From Ignavibacteriales bacterium (GTDB lineage Bacteria; Bacteroidota; Ignavibacteria; Ignavibacteriales; Melioribacteraceae), in the NCBI GenBank assembly GCA_020635285.1, contig JACKAB010000007.1, positions 468,700 through 532,699 of the forward strand: a stretch of DNA of 64,000 bases, read 5' to 3'. Each line of letters starts with the position of its first letter. Position 1 is the stretch's first letter. The notes beneath the pieces are model-generated. The model made no database searches and was not told the DNA's origin. It saw only the letters and a list, made by a program, of their open reading frames with translations. Both the position numbers and the translations under genes were made by a program. Shown here piece after piece: positions 51,801-61,986 of the stretch.

Positions 51801-52208
51801 GAATTTATTTTCACAATACCTATTTCAACTCCGGCAATATTGGTGATTGATGATAAACAAACTGAAAGAATAATTTACTCAAAATTGGTTGAAGGTTTTA
51901 CTGAAGGAATTACAATTTATACGGCTACAGATTTTGAAAAAGCGAAAATGATTATCAAAGAAAAAATGCCGATGCTTGTAATTTCTGAAAGTAAAATAAA
52001 TGATGTAAAAGCGTCAGAGTTTTATAAGTCTATAAGAGAAACACAAGCCAAATATAAACCGTCTTACTTTATTTTAACACGACATATTTCTGAAGAAGAA
52101 AAAGCTAATTGCAGAAAAGCCGGTATTGATGAAATTCAACTTAAACCAATTGAAATAAAGTTGCTAAAGAAAATTCTTGATGAATTAGTTCTGGGAATAG
52201 AGCAATAA
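48861..52208 (+). CDS. Large multi-PAS hybrid sensor histidine kinase with degenerate receiver (frameshifted)
   Basis: About 1110 residues when joined. Several PAS domains follow one another (near 20-110, 130-220, 270-350, 400-500, and a PAS/PAC near 650-750 with NWVRNKI and ILGIVENIS), then HisKA with the phospho-acceptor His at about 51180 (ISHDLKSPF), an ATPase domain (NNLVSNSLKFTP, DTGVGI, GTGLGLSLV) and a receiver. In the receiver the acidic pair (LVIDD), Thr (ILTRH) and Lys (LKP) are kept but the phospho-Asp is Glu at 51987 (VISESK). No membrane helix is seen. Indels lie near 49630, 50458, 50505 and 50776; the first could instead be an overlapping start of a second gene at 49615. Confidence 0.8.
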
Positions 52209-52242
52209 GAGTTTTTTTTCAATAAACTAAATATTGGATGTT

Positions 52243-52316
52243 TGAAGATTCCAGTCTCTCACGGAAAACCATTAAAACTTGCCTAGCTGCAGGCAGAAAT
52301 GAATGACACAAGCATT
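52243..52316. repeat. Intergenic repeat remnant with small palindrome
   Basis: Contains ACTTGCCTAGCTGCAGGCAG (arms TGCCT/AGGCA at 52280-52295) and ends AATGACAC. It shares the ACTTGCCTGC-like core with the element at 34791. It lies between two convergent genes. Confidence 0.4.
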
Positions 52317-52318
52317 TT

Positions 52319-54437
52319 TTATTTCTGCTTAAGTACAATTCCAGTTGAAGGATTAAGCGTTATTGTTCCATTTATAGATTTCACCTTTTCAGACCCAACT
52401 GAGTTTTCGTCTGCTAAAATTTCCCACCAGCCAGAAGGCAATTCAACCTCTTGAGAAATTGAAGGATTAGCATTAAATGCAACATAATAATTTTTATTTT
52501 TGTGTTTTATATTATAGGCCAATGCAAATTCATTTTTCTTAAAATTCTGGAATGAATAATTGTTATAATCAGCTTTGCTAAAAACATCATGAGTCTTGCG
52601 GAGTTTAATCAATCCTTTATAGTAATCAACAAGTTCTCTGTTAAGTTCTGCATGTTGAAAATTTAGATAATTTGTGTTGTTATCTTTGTTATAAGAATTA
52701 TGGTCAATTGTCCCGGCTTCAGTTTCTTCAACAAACTCAGTTGGCTCAATAACTTTAGACCGCGCAAATTCTTGTCCTTCATGAATCATAGTTATGCCTT
52801 GAGAGGTAAATAAAAATAAGGCTGCTAACTTATGCATTTTTAATTCTTCATGATTAAGATGAACATTATGGTTTAAATTTGTTATAACTTCTTCTTTTTT
52901 TAACTTTCCCAATTCCAAGTCGGATAAAATCACCAAGAGTATAACCATCATGCGATTCTAAATAATTTACAGAATGTTCCGGTTCTTGAAAAAGCCCAAA
53001 TTCTTCATTGATTAAAGTCCCTCTAATATAACTTTTAATTCTATCCGGGCTATTATTTCCGTGCCACTTACCAAAGATCCAGCCCAAACCATTAAATGGG
53101 TTTTCACCTTTTACACCATTTCTTATTTGATCATTCCAGCTTCCCCATTCGCGTAAAGAAAATCCCATTGGATCGTAACCGCCGCCCCAAGGTTCGCAAA
53201 CAAAAACTACACTCGGATTTATTTTTTTAGCTTCTCTTATTATTGCTTCAATGGTTTCCCAATCAATTAACTTTCCCAAATCAAATCTAAAACCATCAAC
53301 ATGATATTCTTTCATCCAATAAATTATACTATCTATAATTAACTTTCTCAGCATTGGTCTTTCAGTTTTAAGATCATTTCCGCAATAACTTTCAGAAATA
53401 AAGTTGTCTTTATCATCTAATCTAAAATAATAGTCTTTATCAATCTCTTTTAAATTCCCAATTTCATACTCAGAAAGATGATTGTAAACAACATCCATAA
53501 GAACAGCAATATTATTTTTATGGAAAGCCTTAACCATATCTTTGAATTGATTTACTTGCTCGCCGCTTTCACCAAGCCACATTCCTTTTCTTAAAGTTCC
53601 AATATTTTCTGCATAATATGCCGCTGGTGCAAAAAAGTTTGAGGTCATATATCCCCAATGATTTCTTTCATAGGGATTCCAAGTATTAAATTTTCCGTTT
53701 AAGGAATCATTAAAAGGAATTTCCATATAACCATATTCTTGAGAAGGGAGAAGTTCAACAGTATTTACTCCAAGTGATTTAATGTAGTTAATTCCGCCTG
53801 TTGTATTTTTTTCAACTAATCCTTTATAAGTTCCTGGAAAATTTGAGCCGGATGATTTGTGAGAAGTTAAATCTCTAACGTGCATTTCATAAATAATTAA
53901 TTCCCTCCAATCGCGCTGGATCCATTTATCGTTTTCCCAATCATAATTTTGATTATATACAATAGATTTTCTTGGATTTAAATAATCAGTAAACGTTGCA
54001 ACTGCTTTAGCATAAGGATCAACACACAAAACAGGAGGAATGTTATTCTCTAAATCTTCTTTTGATGAAACTTTGTAGCCGTAAAATTTATTAGTTAAAT
54101 CTTCACTTATAGAAACTTCCCAAACTCCGTCTTCATCTCGGTACATTTTAAAATCTTTTGAATTTGTATCTGTCACTTTATCAAAAAGATGAAGATTAAC
54201 TTCTTTTGCATTTGGCGCAAACATTCTAAATACCGTTAAACTATCAGTTACAATAGCGCCTAATTCTTTTGATGAATACAAACTATTTAATTTTTGCTGA
54301 GACAATTTATGCTGTGAAGTATCTGCAGAGATAACTTCTTTATTTTCTGAAATAAACAAGGTAAAACCCTCTATATTGATTTTAGAAATTAGTAGAACAA
54401 TTGCCACCAAGGCAAATATTTTAATATGCTTTTTCAT
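52319..54437 (-). CDS. pulA: Secreted type I pullulanase (GH13), one frameshift
   Basis: About 705 residues when joined. N-terminal signal (IFALVAIVLLISKINI), a CBM48-like domain (SLTVFRMFAPNAKEVNLHLF, about 70-90), then a GH13 barrel with YEMHVRDLT, region I MDVVYNHL, region II GFRFDLGKLID with the nucleophile Asp, region III VFVCEPWGGG with the acid Glu, and region IV NYLESHDGYTLGD. It hydrolyses alpha-1,6 bonds in pullulan and glycogen-type glucans. An extra A near 52900 shifts the frame (GKVKKEEVITN is the expected continuation). It lies after a lipoprotein gene on the same strand. No sorting domain, so periplasmic or outer-membrane location is likely. Confidence 0.92.
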
Positions 54438-54474
54438 TTATATTATCGTAATAGTTGGTTAAAAATTAACTAAA

Positions 54475-54513
54475 AGATTTGAGCCTTACAAGGTTAAGTA
54501 AGGCTTAAAATCT
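54475..54513 (-). terminator. Candidate terminator between lipoprotein gene and pulA
   Basis: AGATTTTAAGCCTTAC and GTAAGGCTCAAATCT (minus strand) pair over about 14-15 bases with one bulge around a short loop, followed by a weak TTTTAGTTAATTTTT tract. It lies 14 bases after the lipoprotein stop, so the two genes are probably separate transcripts. Confidence 0.55.
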
Positions 54514-54526
54514 AAGAATAGCGGTT

Positions 54527-54967
54527 TTATTCATCAACGGGATTTATATTTGAGGGAATACCTTTAATTTCAAACTCAACGCTTTCATTAAAAATATTGT
54601 CATTTTCCAGCAATAAAATTCTTAATCTGTAATGATTTGAGCTTATAATCTCGGTGGGAATTTCCCAATCGTAATATCCATCATTTTCTGTTGAAGGAAC
54701 AATAGTGCTTATTTTTTCTGATTTTTTGTACAAATCCAGTTTTACAAAGTTTAAGTTATCTGTTATTGACCATTTGATTCTATAGGTTTTACCACTTTCC
54801 CAAATTACTCTTTCATAAGGATTTTGTATTGGCTTTATTGAAAGTACTGTGGACTGTTCTTCTTGTATTTCTTCATCACTTGGGGTAGTGATCGCATCTC
54901 TACAAGAAATGGAAATTAAGGAGAATAGGATTAATGTGGCAAAATATTGTAAACTTTTTTTTTTCAT
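54527..54967 (-). CDS. Lipoprotein with Kre9/KNH-like domain
   Basis: About 146 residues from the ATG at 54967, chosen because GAGG lies 7 bases upstream; a start at 54979 adds 4 residues. Lipobox LFSLISISC. The mature part contains ESGKTYRIKWSITDNLNFVK, then DGYYDWEIP and HYRLRIL, the pattern of the Ser/Thr-rich GPI-anchored (Kre9/KNH1) beta-sandwich domain, which in bacteria occurs in surface proteins. No enzymatic function can be given. It lies between a T9SS cargo gene and pulA. Confidence 0.7.
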   Translation of the reverse strand: MKKKSLQYFATLILFSLISISCRDAITTPSDEEIQEEQSTVLSIKPIQNPYERVIWESGKTYRIKWSITDNLNFVKLDLYKKSEKISTIVPSTENDGYYDWEIPTEIISSNHYRLRILLLENDNIFNESVEFEIKGIPSNINPVDE

Positions 54968-55053
54968 AATGAACCTCATGTCAAATTTTATTTTTTTAAA
55001 ATAAAAATAATATGTAAAGAAGGAAAGTAAGAATAATTTTTTAATATATAATT

Positions 55054-57632
55054 CTAAAAGAAATCCGGGACCACATTCTCCATCACAACTGCAAGTTTTA
55101 AAATTTTTGTTTTATTCAATTCGGGCATTTCTATGTAAACAATGTAAATTCCGCTTGCAATCCAAAAGTTCTTATTGTTTGTTAAATTCCATTCTAAAAA
55201 TTGTGATTCATCATTTTTTTCAATCTTTTTAATTAATTGTCCCGCTAAATTAAAAATTCTTAATCTCGCATTATTGGGCAAATGATTAAAAGTAACAAAT
55301 TTATCAAATTGATGAACTTCATTTACTTGAGTTCCATAGTAAGGATTTGGGAAAACATTAATTTCATCAACTTGCTGTTTGGCTATCTCTGTATTGCCAA
55401 TTACAGCTCCCGGAGAAATAAAGGTAAAATTATCGCTTTTTGTTGGAGGCGTTTTGGTTGTGTCAAAAACTTCCGGTGTTATTTCTAAACCATAAACGTA
55501 ATTTGGAACAACAATGCCCAAGGAATCTTTCACAACTACTTTTTGATTTACTAAAATTGTGCTTTCGTTACTGTTTAACAAACTCCATGTTAGATTTTTC
55601 CAAGTTGCAGAATTATTTAATTCAATTTTATATTCGCCCGCTTTTAGTTTGGTTGGATCAATAATAATTACATTAAAATATAAATTATGATAATCACGAA
55701 TTACTTCTAAATAATCACCATATTTTCCCTCATAAGAATTCCCGGGCTTTGGTAATTGCGGAGTTGCGGTAATTCCAAAATACTCTGTTTCAACAACTTG
55801 CGGAAGAAGACTAAAATTATTGTATAAAAAATATGCCGAGATTCCGAAATAATATTTCGTTCCGTTGTTAAGTTGTGTTTCCGGGTTTAAATAATTTTTC
55901 TTAATTGAAATGTGTCTTTTAATTCCAGAGTCACTCCCAAGTTTAACAACTTTTATCGGCGATTCTGTGTTGCCATCAAAATCTAGGATTGGAGTTGTAA
56001 TTTTTTTAATTCCATCAATAATATCATAAGTTGCAATTTCTTTAGCTTCATATTGATGATAACGGTCATTTGGGAATTGATAGATTGTGTACCCTTGAAA
56101 TTTAAATTTAGAATTTTCTTGAGATTCTATTTTACTGATATTTTCATCATCAAACCAAGTTAAAACAATTTCTTCATCTAACTCAATTGCTTTTACTTTT
56201 GGCGGAACTAAACTTGAAAAATTATCTCCGTAAAAATTAAAATCATAAAATTCTTGTGCTAAATTGGTATATGATTTTAATAAAGTCACAGCTTCTAATC
56301 TATCTGTTTCAACATCACCGCCCGCTGCAATTTGAGCAATTATTACTTCTTGCGTATCTCCGGGAGCCATTGTAAATGGACCGGAAGAAATTATAAATCT
56401 TCTATCAGCAGGTCCGTACTTGTCAACTCCCTCAAACCACCCGGTCTTTTGAACCGGATCACCGGGAACTGAAAATTTAGTAACATTATTATTTATTGGA
56501 TCAAAAAAATCATTGCCAAAAGAATCAAACCCTTTTTGAAAATTATAGGTGTCCAATGTTCCTTCATAATTTCCTAACCAAGCATCATCAAAACCAGTGC
56601 CATAATTTTTTAATAGTCTTAAAAAAGATGTCATTGGTAAATTCTTTTTCCCGGAAATTAGTTCTCCATTAAAATATGCTTTATCGCTGGAAGCGCCTTC
56701 TACAATGGGTCCTGAAGAAATTTAAACCAATTGTCGGTGTATTTTTCCATAAACATAATCTGACTCAAATCCGTTGTAAGCATAAGCCAAGCTTAAAGTT
56801 GTATCGCAGCCAACATAATCGTCGCTAGCATCTCCAACGTCTGGATCGCACCAGATTGATAAATATGTCCGTCTTCAAAAGTATTTTTGCTTTTGTTTAT
56901 TAGAACATATTTTTTGAACAACATATTATCTAGAGCTTGAAAATCCTTATATCCCCAAACTGTTACTTGCATTTCAACGCCCATTGTTGTTGAGCCATAA
57001 AGTTCTTTTGCAACATTTGAATCTAAATCATTTGCTACATACCACAAAGTTTGAGCTGCACCAGGCACTCCTGGAACATCAACTTCAGGATTGTAAATTC
57101 CATCATTATCTGTATCAAAATAGGGTGCTCCAAATTTTGCAGGCCACTCATTCCAATCTTTTTTATATTGATTGTAAATTTCTTGGATAGATTTATTTTC
57201 GTCAGAGCTTTCAACTGATAGATCACCCGACTTATAATCCGGTCTAACTCTGTAAACTCTAACACTTTCTTCATCCGGATTTTGAGCAGCTCCATTTTCT
57301 AAAATTCTTCCGCCGAGCAAACCTTGTGTATAAGTTGAACCGCCGACTTGAACTTTACCATTAATTTTTGCGCCCCAGAGAAATCCGGATTGAAACATAA
57401 CCGCTTTGTTTGAACCTTTAGGATAAACTAAACCGGAATTTCCGTTTGGGTCAATATCAGTCTTTCCATTATTATAAATGAAAGTGGAAATATTATTGAT
57501 ATTAAACTTGAGCGTACTTTGGTGTATAATTTCTCTTGTTTAATGTTTTTTAGTTTCATTGTTGGCGGCATAAAAATGTTGGGAGAATATTAAAATTAGA
57601 AAAGCTGCGGATGTGAAAATTTTACCTTTCAT
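55054..57632 (-). CDS. Large secreted protein with T9SS C-terminal sorting domain (frameshifted)
   Basis: About 860 residues after repair. It starts at 57632 with signal MKGKIFTSAAFLILIFSQHF. The body contains GNSGLVYPKGSNKAVMFQSG, FDTDNDGIYNPEVDVPG, PADRRFIISSGPFTMAPGDT and EVIIAQIAAGGDVETDR, which I associate with large uncharacterised surface proteins of Ignavibacteria. The C-terminal 80 residues (INVFPNPYYG, FNHLPNNARLRIFNLAGQLI, SGIYIVYIE) are a type A sorting domain. Breaks are an in-frame TAA near 57541, a frameshift near 56868 and another near 56725. The function is unknown. Confidence 0.75.
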
Positions 57633-57733
57633 ATTTATTCCAAAGAGATTGGAGAATTAAATAAGACTAATATCTCTTAAAGTAATTTATAGCAGCATAA
57701 AAAACAATACAATTCTTTAGTAGCATTTTTAAA

Positions 57734-57745
57734 TGATATAAATCA
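57734..57745. promoter_or_regulatory. FNR/Crp-like half-palindrome upstream of the T9SS protein gene
   Basis: TGATATAAATCA fits the core TGAT-N4-ATCA of FNR-family sites, about 102 bases before the start at 57632. It resembles the palindrome at 48765. No direct evidence of binding. Confidence 0.3.
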
Positions 57746-57795
57746 CTAATGGAAAGAGACTAAATCGAAGTAAAAAAAAGCAGAAATAATTATTG

Positions 57796-59790
57796 CTATT
57801 TCAAAAGCATCATTTTCTTAACTTGTACAAAATTACCAGAGCTTAATTTATAATAGTAAACACCATTAGAAAAATTACTGGCATCAAATTGTACTTCATA
57901 ATTTCCCGGAGATTTAATTTCATTAACTAAAGTGGTTATTTCATTTCCAAGAACATCATACACTTTTAAAAGTACTGTTCGTAATTTGTCATTTGCTGAA
58001 GAGGGGATTGTAAATTTAATTAGTGTGCTTGGATTGAAGGGGTTTGGATAGTTTTGATAAAGTTGAAATTGTTCAGTCAAATTATTTTCATTAACAGAAG
58101 TTGTTGTATTTTCAATGTCTCTTAAAATCCAAATTTCCGGATCAACTTCAAGTGAATTTGGTTGACCTAAAACAATAAAATCAAAATTCTGAATTTGTTG
58201 GTCATTAAAAATTGGTAAAGTTGTATCGCCTAATGTTGTATTAACTCTAATGTCAATAGGCATTGTAAAAAAAGTTGGATTTGAATTTTGTCTTTGATTC
58301 AAATTCAATTGAATTGAGAATTGGTTATTTCCCAAATCCTTAAAACCCCAGTTATAAGAATAGTTGGGATAGTTTTCTCCATAAATCCATTCGTTGAAGA
58401 AATAATCTAAATCCATTTGGGAAACAGCTTCGCAAACATTTTTAAAATCTTCTGTAGTTGCAACATTATATGCCAAACTTGGTGAAGCTAAATATGTTTT
58501 TAAACTATTAAAAAAGTTTTCATCTCCAACAACTTTGCGCAGCATATGTAAAACAGTTGCTCCTTTGGAATAGCTTCTTGCGCCATTAAAAATCTCTCCA
58601 ATACTATTTATATTCTGCACATAAATTGATCCGACCGCACCTTTTGCTGTCCACCATTTATCCGAGCTTCCCATTTCATTTTGAATATAATTATGATAGG
58701 CAACTTTTCCATAAGCAGCTTCAACAAAAAGAGCCTCGGAGTATGTTGCAAAACCTTCATTTAGCCAAATATTTTGCCAATCTTTACAAGTAATTTTATC
58801 GCCAAACCATTGATGCGCAAGCTCGTGAGCAACAATTGATTCTCCAAAACTTCCCATTGAAGAAATTGTTTGATGTTCCATTCCGCCGCCCCAGCCAAAT
58901 TCTGCATGTCCGTATTTTTCTGTTAAGAATGGATAAGGTCCAAATAGATTTGAAAAAACTTGAAGCATTTGAGTGGTTTTATCTAAATTTAATTTTCTTT
59001 GATCATCAAGATTTTCCGGATAATTATAATGGGCAACCGGCATAAATTTATTTGGTTCGTACTCAAATTGTTTTTCGTAGAGAGTGTAATTTGTCATTGC
59101 AAGAGAAATTAAATAATGTGCAATTGGATAACTATTCTTCCACTTATAAGTTTTTGTCCCATCTCCATTATTAATTTCTGCAATTAAGTTTCCGTTTGAA
59201 ACAGTTACAAAGAATTCATCAGCAGTAACCCAAACTTCAGAAGAGTCTGCCTTATCAGCGGGAGTATCTTTGCAAGGCCACCAATCGCTTGCACCATAAG
59301 GTTCACTTAAAGTCCAAATTGCCGGGTCTCCATTGTGATCATTAAATTCAAAACTACCAAAACCAGAACTGCCAGGAGTTCCATTGTAAGCAATATCAAT
59401 GGAGAATATTTCATTTTCATTATAAGGTTTATCTAGTGTGATCGTAATTATATTATTTGAAAAAGTGTAACTCAAATCATTTCCGTTTAGCTTAGCAGAA
59501 CTAATATTAAAATGATTTTGAAGATCGAAGAAAACAGTTGTTAAATTATTTATTTTACTAGCTGCATCAATTTTTACAATACCACCAATAGTTTGATCAT
59601 CATAAGAAATGTTAAGATTAAGTTTGTAGAATTTTACATCAATGTTATTATCACCTGGATAATTTATTTCTGCTGCTTTTTCTAATTTTTGGAAATGCTT
59701 AATCTTAGAAGTAGAACACTCGTTTATTCTGGGTTGTGCAAATAAACACGTTGAAAATAAAGCAAAAAAAATGGAAAGATACTTCTTCAT
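57796..59790 (-). CDS. M1 family metallopeptidase with T9SS sorting domain
   Basis: 664 residues. Signal MKKYLSIFFALFSTCLFA. M1 aminopeptidase features are the N-terminal beta domain (PGDNNIDVKFYKLNLNISYD), the exopeptidase segment GGGMEHQT (variant of GAMEN) and the zinc site HELAHQWFGDK with NEGFATYSEAL (about 320-350), then YSKGATVLHMLR. The C-terminal 80 residues (LYQNYPNPFNPSTLIKF, NEITTLVNE, ASNFSNGVYYYKLSS) are a type IX secretion sorting domain. It should be exported and released or surface-attached, cleaving N-terminal residues from peptides. Intact. Confidence 0.93.
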   Translation of the reverse strand: MKKYLSIFFALFSTCLFAQPRINECSTSKIKHFQKLEKAAEINYPGDNNIDVKFYKLNLNISYDDQTIGGIVKIDAASKINNLTTVFFDLQNHFNISSAKLNGNDLSYTFSNNIITITLDKPYNENEIFSIDIAYNGTPGSSGFGSFEFNDHNGDPAIWTLSEPYGASDWWPCKDTPADKADSSEVWVTADEFFVTVSNGNLIAEINNGDGTKTYKWKNSYPIAHYLISLAMTNYTLYEKQFEYEPNKFMPVAHYNYPENLDDQRKLNLDKTTQMLQVFSNLFGPYPFLTEKYGHAEFGWGGGMEHQTISSMGSFGESIVAHELAHQWFGDKITCKDWQNIWLNEGFATYSEALFVEAAYGKVAYHNYIQNEMGSSDKWWTAKGAVGSIYVQNINSIGEIFNGARSYSKGATVLHMLRKVVGDENFFNSLKTYLASPSLAYNVATTEDFKNVCEAVSQMDLDYFFNEWIYGENYPNYSYNWGFKDLGNNQFSIQLNLNQRQNSNPTFFTMPIDIRVNTTLGDTTLPIFNDQQIQNFDFIVLGQPNSLEVDPEIWILRDIENTTTSVNENNLTEQFQLYQNYPNPFNPSTLIKFTIPSSANDKLRTVLLKVYDVLGNEITTLVNEIKSPGNYEVQFDASNFSNGVYYYKLSSGNFVQVKKMMLLK

Positions 59791-59863
59791 TGGTTATCTC
59801 AGTTATTATTCAAAGCTAATTTACAAATTAAGGTTTATAGAAGAAATGCAATAATAGAGTGAT

Positions 59864-59903
59864 AAAAAAAATCCCCAATACAAGTTTGTATTGAGGATTT
59901 TTA
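59864..59903 (-). terminator. Intrinsic terminator of the decarboxylase operon
   Basis: On the minus strand AAATCCTCAATACAA and TTGTATTGGGGATTT pair as a stem of about 14 bp with one mismatch and a very short loop, followed by a T-run. It lies 19 bases after the stop at 59922. Confidence 0.85.
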
Positions 59904-59921
59904 AAAGTAGTGAAAAACTTT

Positions 59922-61079
59922 TTACATGAGCAAGCTTAATAAAATACCAGCTGCAACAGCGGAACCAATAACACCGGCTACGTTAGGAGCCATTGCGTGC
60001 ATTAATAAGTAATTAGAAGGATCTTCTTTGATTCCCATTAACTGAACAACTCTTGCACTATCGGGAACTGCAGAAACCCCGGCGGCTCCAATCATTGGAT
60101 TTAATTTGTTTCCTTCTTTCAAAAATAAATTCATAAACTTGGCAAATAAAACTCCGCCGGCAGTTGCAATCATAAATGAAATTGCACCTAGCACAAATAT
60201 TAAAATTGAAGCAGGAGTTAAAAATGTTGTTGCCTGTGTTGAAGCACCAACTGTTAAGCCAAGTAAAATAGTAACTATATCAATTAAAGGTTTGCTTGCA
60301 GTATCTGCTAATCTTTTTGTTACACCAGATTCTTTTAATAAATTTCCAAAAAATAACATTCCCAATAATGGTAATCCTCCAGGAGAAATAAATGTTGTTA
60401 GTAAAAGCCCGGCAATTGGGAAAATAATCTTTTCAGTTTTAGAAACCGATCTTGGTGGTTTCATTTTAATGGTACGTTCTTTATGGCTGGTTAATAATTT
60501 TATTATTGGTGGCTGGATTACGGGAACCAAAGCCATGTAAGAATAAGCCGCAATTGCAATTGCACCCAATAATTGCGGGGCTAATTTTGATGAAAGAAAT
60601 ATTGCAGTTGGACCATCTGCACCGCCAATAATACCAATAGCAGCAGCTTGCTGAGGATTAAACCCAAGAGTTATAGCGGCAATATAAGTGAAGAAAATAC
60701 CCAATTGAGCTGCTGCGCCTAACAATACTAATTTCGGATTTGAAACTAAGGCAGAAAAATCCGTCATTGCTCCAATGCCAAGAAAAATTAAAGGCGGATA
60801 AATTCCTTTCATAACTCCAAAATAAAGAAGATTTAAAACACTTCCTTCTTCATAAATACCTAATTGTAAACCAACTCCTTCAAAGAAAGGAATATTACCA
60901 ACTAAAATTCCAAAGCCGATTGGCACTAATAATAGAGGTTCGTATTCTTTTGCAATACCGAGGTAGATAAAGAATGAGCCCACGGCAAGCATAACTAAAT
61001 GACCAACTGTTACATTTGCAAAACCGGTATATTGAAAGAACTGAAAAAAACCATGCATTAATTGTTCAATAAATTCCAT
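59922..61079 (-). CDS. mmdB: Sodium ion-translocating decarboxylase beta subunit
   Basis: 385 residues with about nine to eleven membrane segments. It is the OadB/MmdB/GcdB channel subunit that decarboxylates carboxybiotin and exports Na+. The conserved GIIGGADGPTAIFLSSKLAP region (about 145-165, with the essential Asp) and SAVPDSARVVQLMG near the C-terminus are visible. Length is normal for the short MmdB/GcdB form. It starts 4 bases after the biotin carrier gene and is last in the operon. The methylmalonyl specificity is deduced from the neighbours, not from this subunit. Confidence 0.93.
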   Translation of the reverse strand: MEFIEQLMHGFFQFFQYTGFANVTVGHLVMLAVGSFFIYLGIAKEYEPLLLVPIGFGILVGNIPFFEGVGLQLGIYEEGSVLNLLYFGVMKGIYPPLIFLGIGAMTDFSALVSNPKLVLLGAAAQLGIFFTYIAAITLGFNPQQAAAIGIIGGADGPTAIFLSSKLAPQLLGAIAIAAYSYMALVPVIQPPIIKLLTSHKERTIKMKPPRSVSKTEKIIFPIAGLLLTTFISPGGLPLLGMLFFGNLLKESGVTKRLADTASKPLIDIVTILLGLTVGASTQATTFLTPASILIFVLGAISFMIATAGGVLFAKFMNLFLKEGNKLNPMIGAAGVSAVPDSARVVQLMGIKEDPSNYLLMHAMAPNVAGVIGSAVAAGILLSLLM

Positions 61080-61083
61080 TTAC

Positions 61084-61521
61084 TCAACTCCCAATTTCAA
61101 CTAAAAGATCACCTTCTAAAACCGAATCGCCAACCTTAACTTTTATGTCTGCTATCTTTCCGCTTTTATCAGCTTTAATATTATTTTCCATTTTCATTGC
61201 TTCCATTACTAACAAAGTATCACCGACTTTTACATCATCACCAACCTTAACGCTTAAAGTCAAAATAGTTCCTGGTAGTGGAGCTTTAACACCTCCAGTT
61301 CCTTTTCTTTCGGTAGGTTTTGAAGTTCTTGCTTTGTCAGAATCTCCTGTTGGAACTACTTGCGCCCTAACTAATTTGGGAGTTTTAGTTGTTTTAATTT
61401 CTTTATGAATTTCAACTTCATATTTACTTCCGTTTACTTCTATTTCAGCAATGTTGTCTTCCATGTTTTGAAGTTCAACATCATACTTATTGCCTCTAAT
61501 TGTAAAACTGAATTTTTTCAT
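61084..61521 (-). CDS. mmdC: Biotin carboxyl carrier subunit of the decarboxylase
   Basis: 145 residues. The biotinyl domain occupies about residues 75-145, with the biotinylation site VMEAMKMENNI (Lys near 111), preceded by a linker KARTSKPTERKGTGG and GVKAPLPGTILTLSV. The N-terminal 50 residues form a small beta-rich segment. It carries the carboxyl group from the carboxyltransferase to the membrane subunit. The linker is short compared with the Ala/Pro-rich linkers of some family members. It lies 12 bases after the gamma-type subunit. Confidence 0.93.
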   Translation of the reverse strand: MKKFSFTIRGNKYDVELQNMEDNIAEIEVNGSKYEVEIHKEIKTTKTPKLVRAQVVPTGDSDKARTSKPTERKGTGGVKAPLPGTILTLSVKVGDDVKVGDTLLVMEAMKMENNIKADKSGKIADIKVKVGDSVLEGDLLVEIGS

Positions 61522-61533
61522 TTTAAATTTTCC

Positions 61534-61974
61534 TTAATACTTTGGGTTTTGTCTTAAACCGTAAAGTTTTGAATTCCACGGTGAGTAAGAGCTCTGTACT
61601 TTTTTAATTGTAATTACAGTATTCTCAAAATCATGTGCTTCCTGAAAATCTAACAAGATAGCCATTGATATTGCGGCAATTGTTTCTCCCGAGATTCCTA
61701 AATCATCATCTGCAGGAGTTTGTTTGCCGGCTTTTTGTAATTTCTTTTTCAGATTTAGATTTAACAACTTAGCTAAGTTAAAAAAGACGATGTACAATAA
61801 GAGCAAGGATAAGAATACAATTGAATAACCAAGTACGGTTAAAACCACATCACTAGAACCTAAATTTGAGAGGTTAAAACCTAAATGACTAAACACATCA
61901 TCTTGTGCCGCCGCAGTACTGAGCGTATCTTGAATAACTTTTGTTGTATCTGAACTTATATTTTGTAAAAACAT
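61534..61974 (-). CDS. mmdD: OadG-family small subunit of sodium-translocating decarboxylase
   Basis: 146 residues. One membrane helix at about 43-65 (VLTVLGYSIVFLSLLLLYIV), then a charged cytoplasmic tail with ISGETIAAISMAILL, a segment typical of OadG/MmdD subunits that link the carboxyltransferase to the membrane part. The N-terminal 40 residues before the helix are longer than usual. It lies 12 bases from each neighbour, so co-transcription is clear. Confidence 0.85.
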   Translation of the reverse strand: MFLQNISSDTTKVIQDTLSTAAAQDDVFSHLGFNLSNLGSSDVVLTVLGYSIVFLSLLLLYIVFFNLAKLLNLNLKKKLQKAGKQTPADDDLGISGETIAAISMAILLDFQEAHDFENTVITIKKVQSSYSPWNSKLYGLRQNPKY

Positions 61975-61986
61975 TTTTTATCCAAA

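Noticed and set aside
55282..55664. Plus-strand open frames inside the T9SS protein gene
   Set aside because: They are shadows of the opposite-strand coding region, with no ribosome-binding site or family resemblance.
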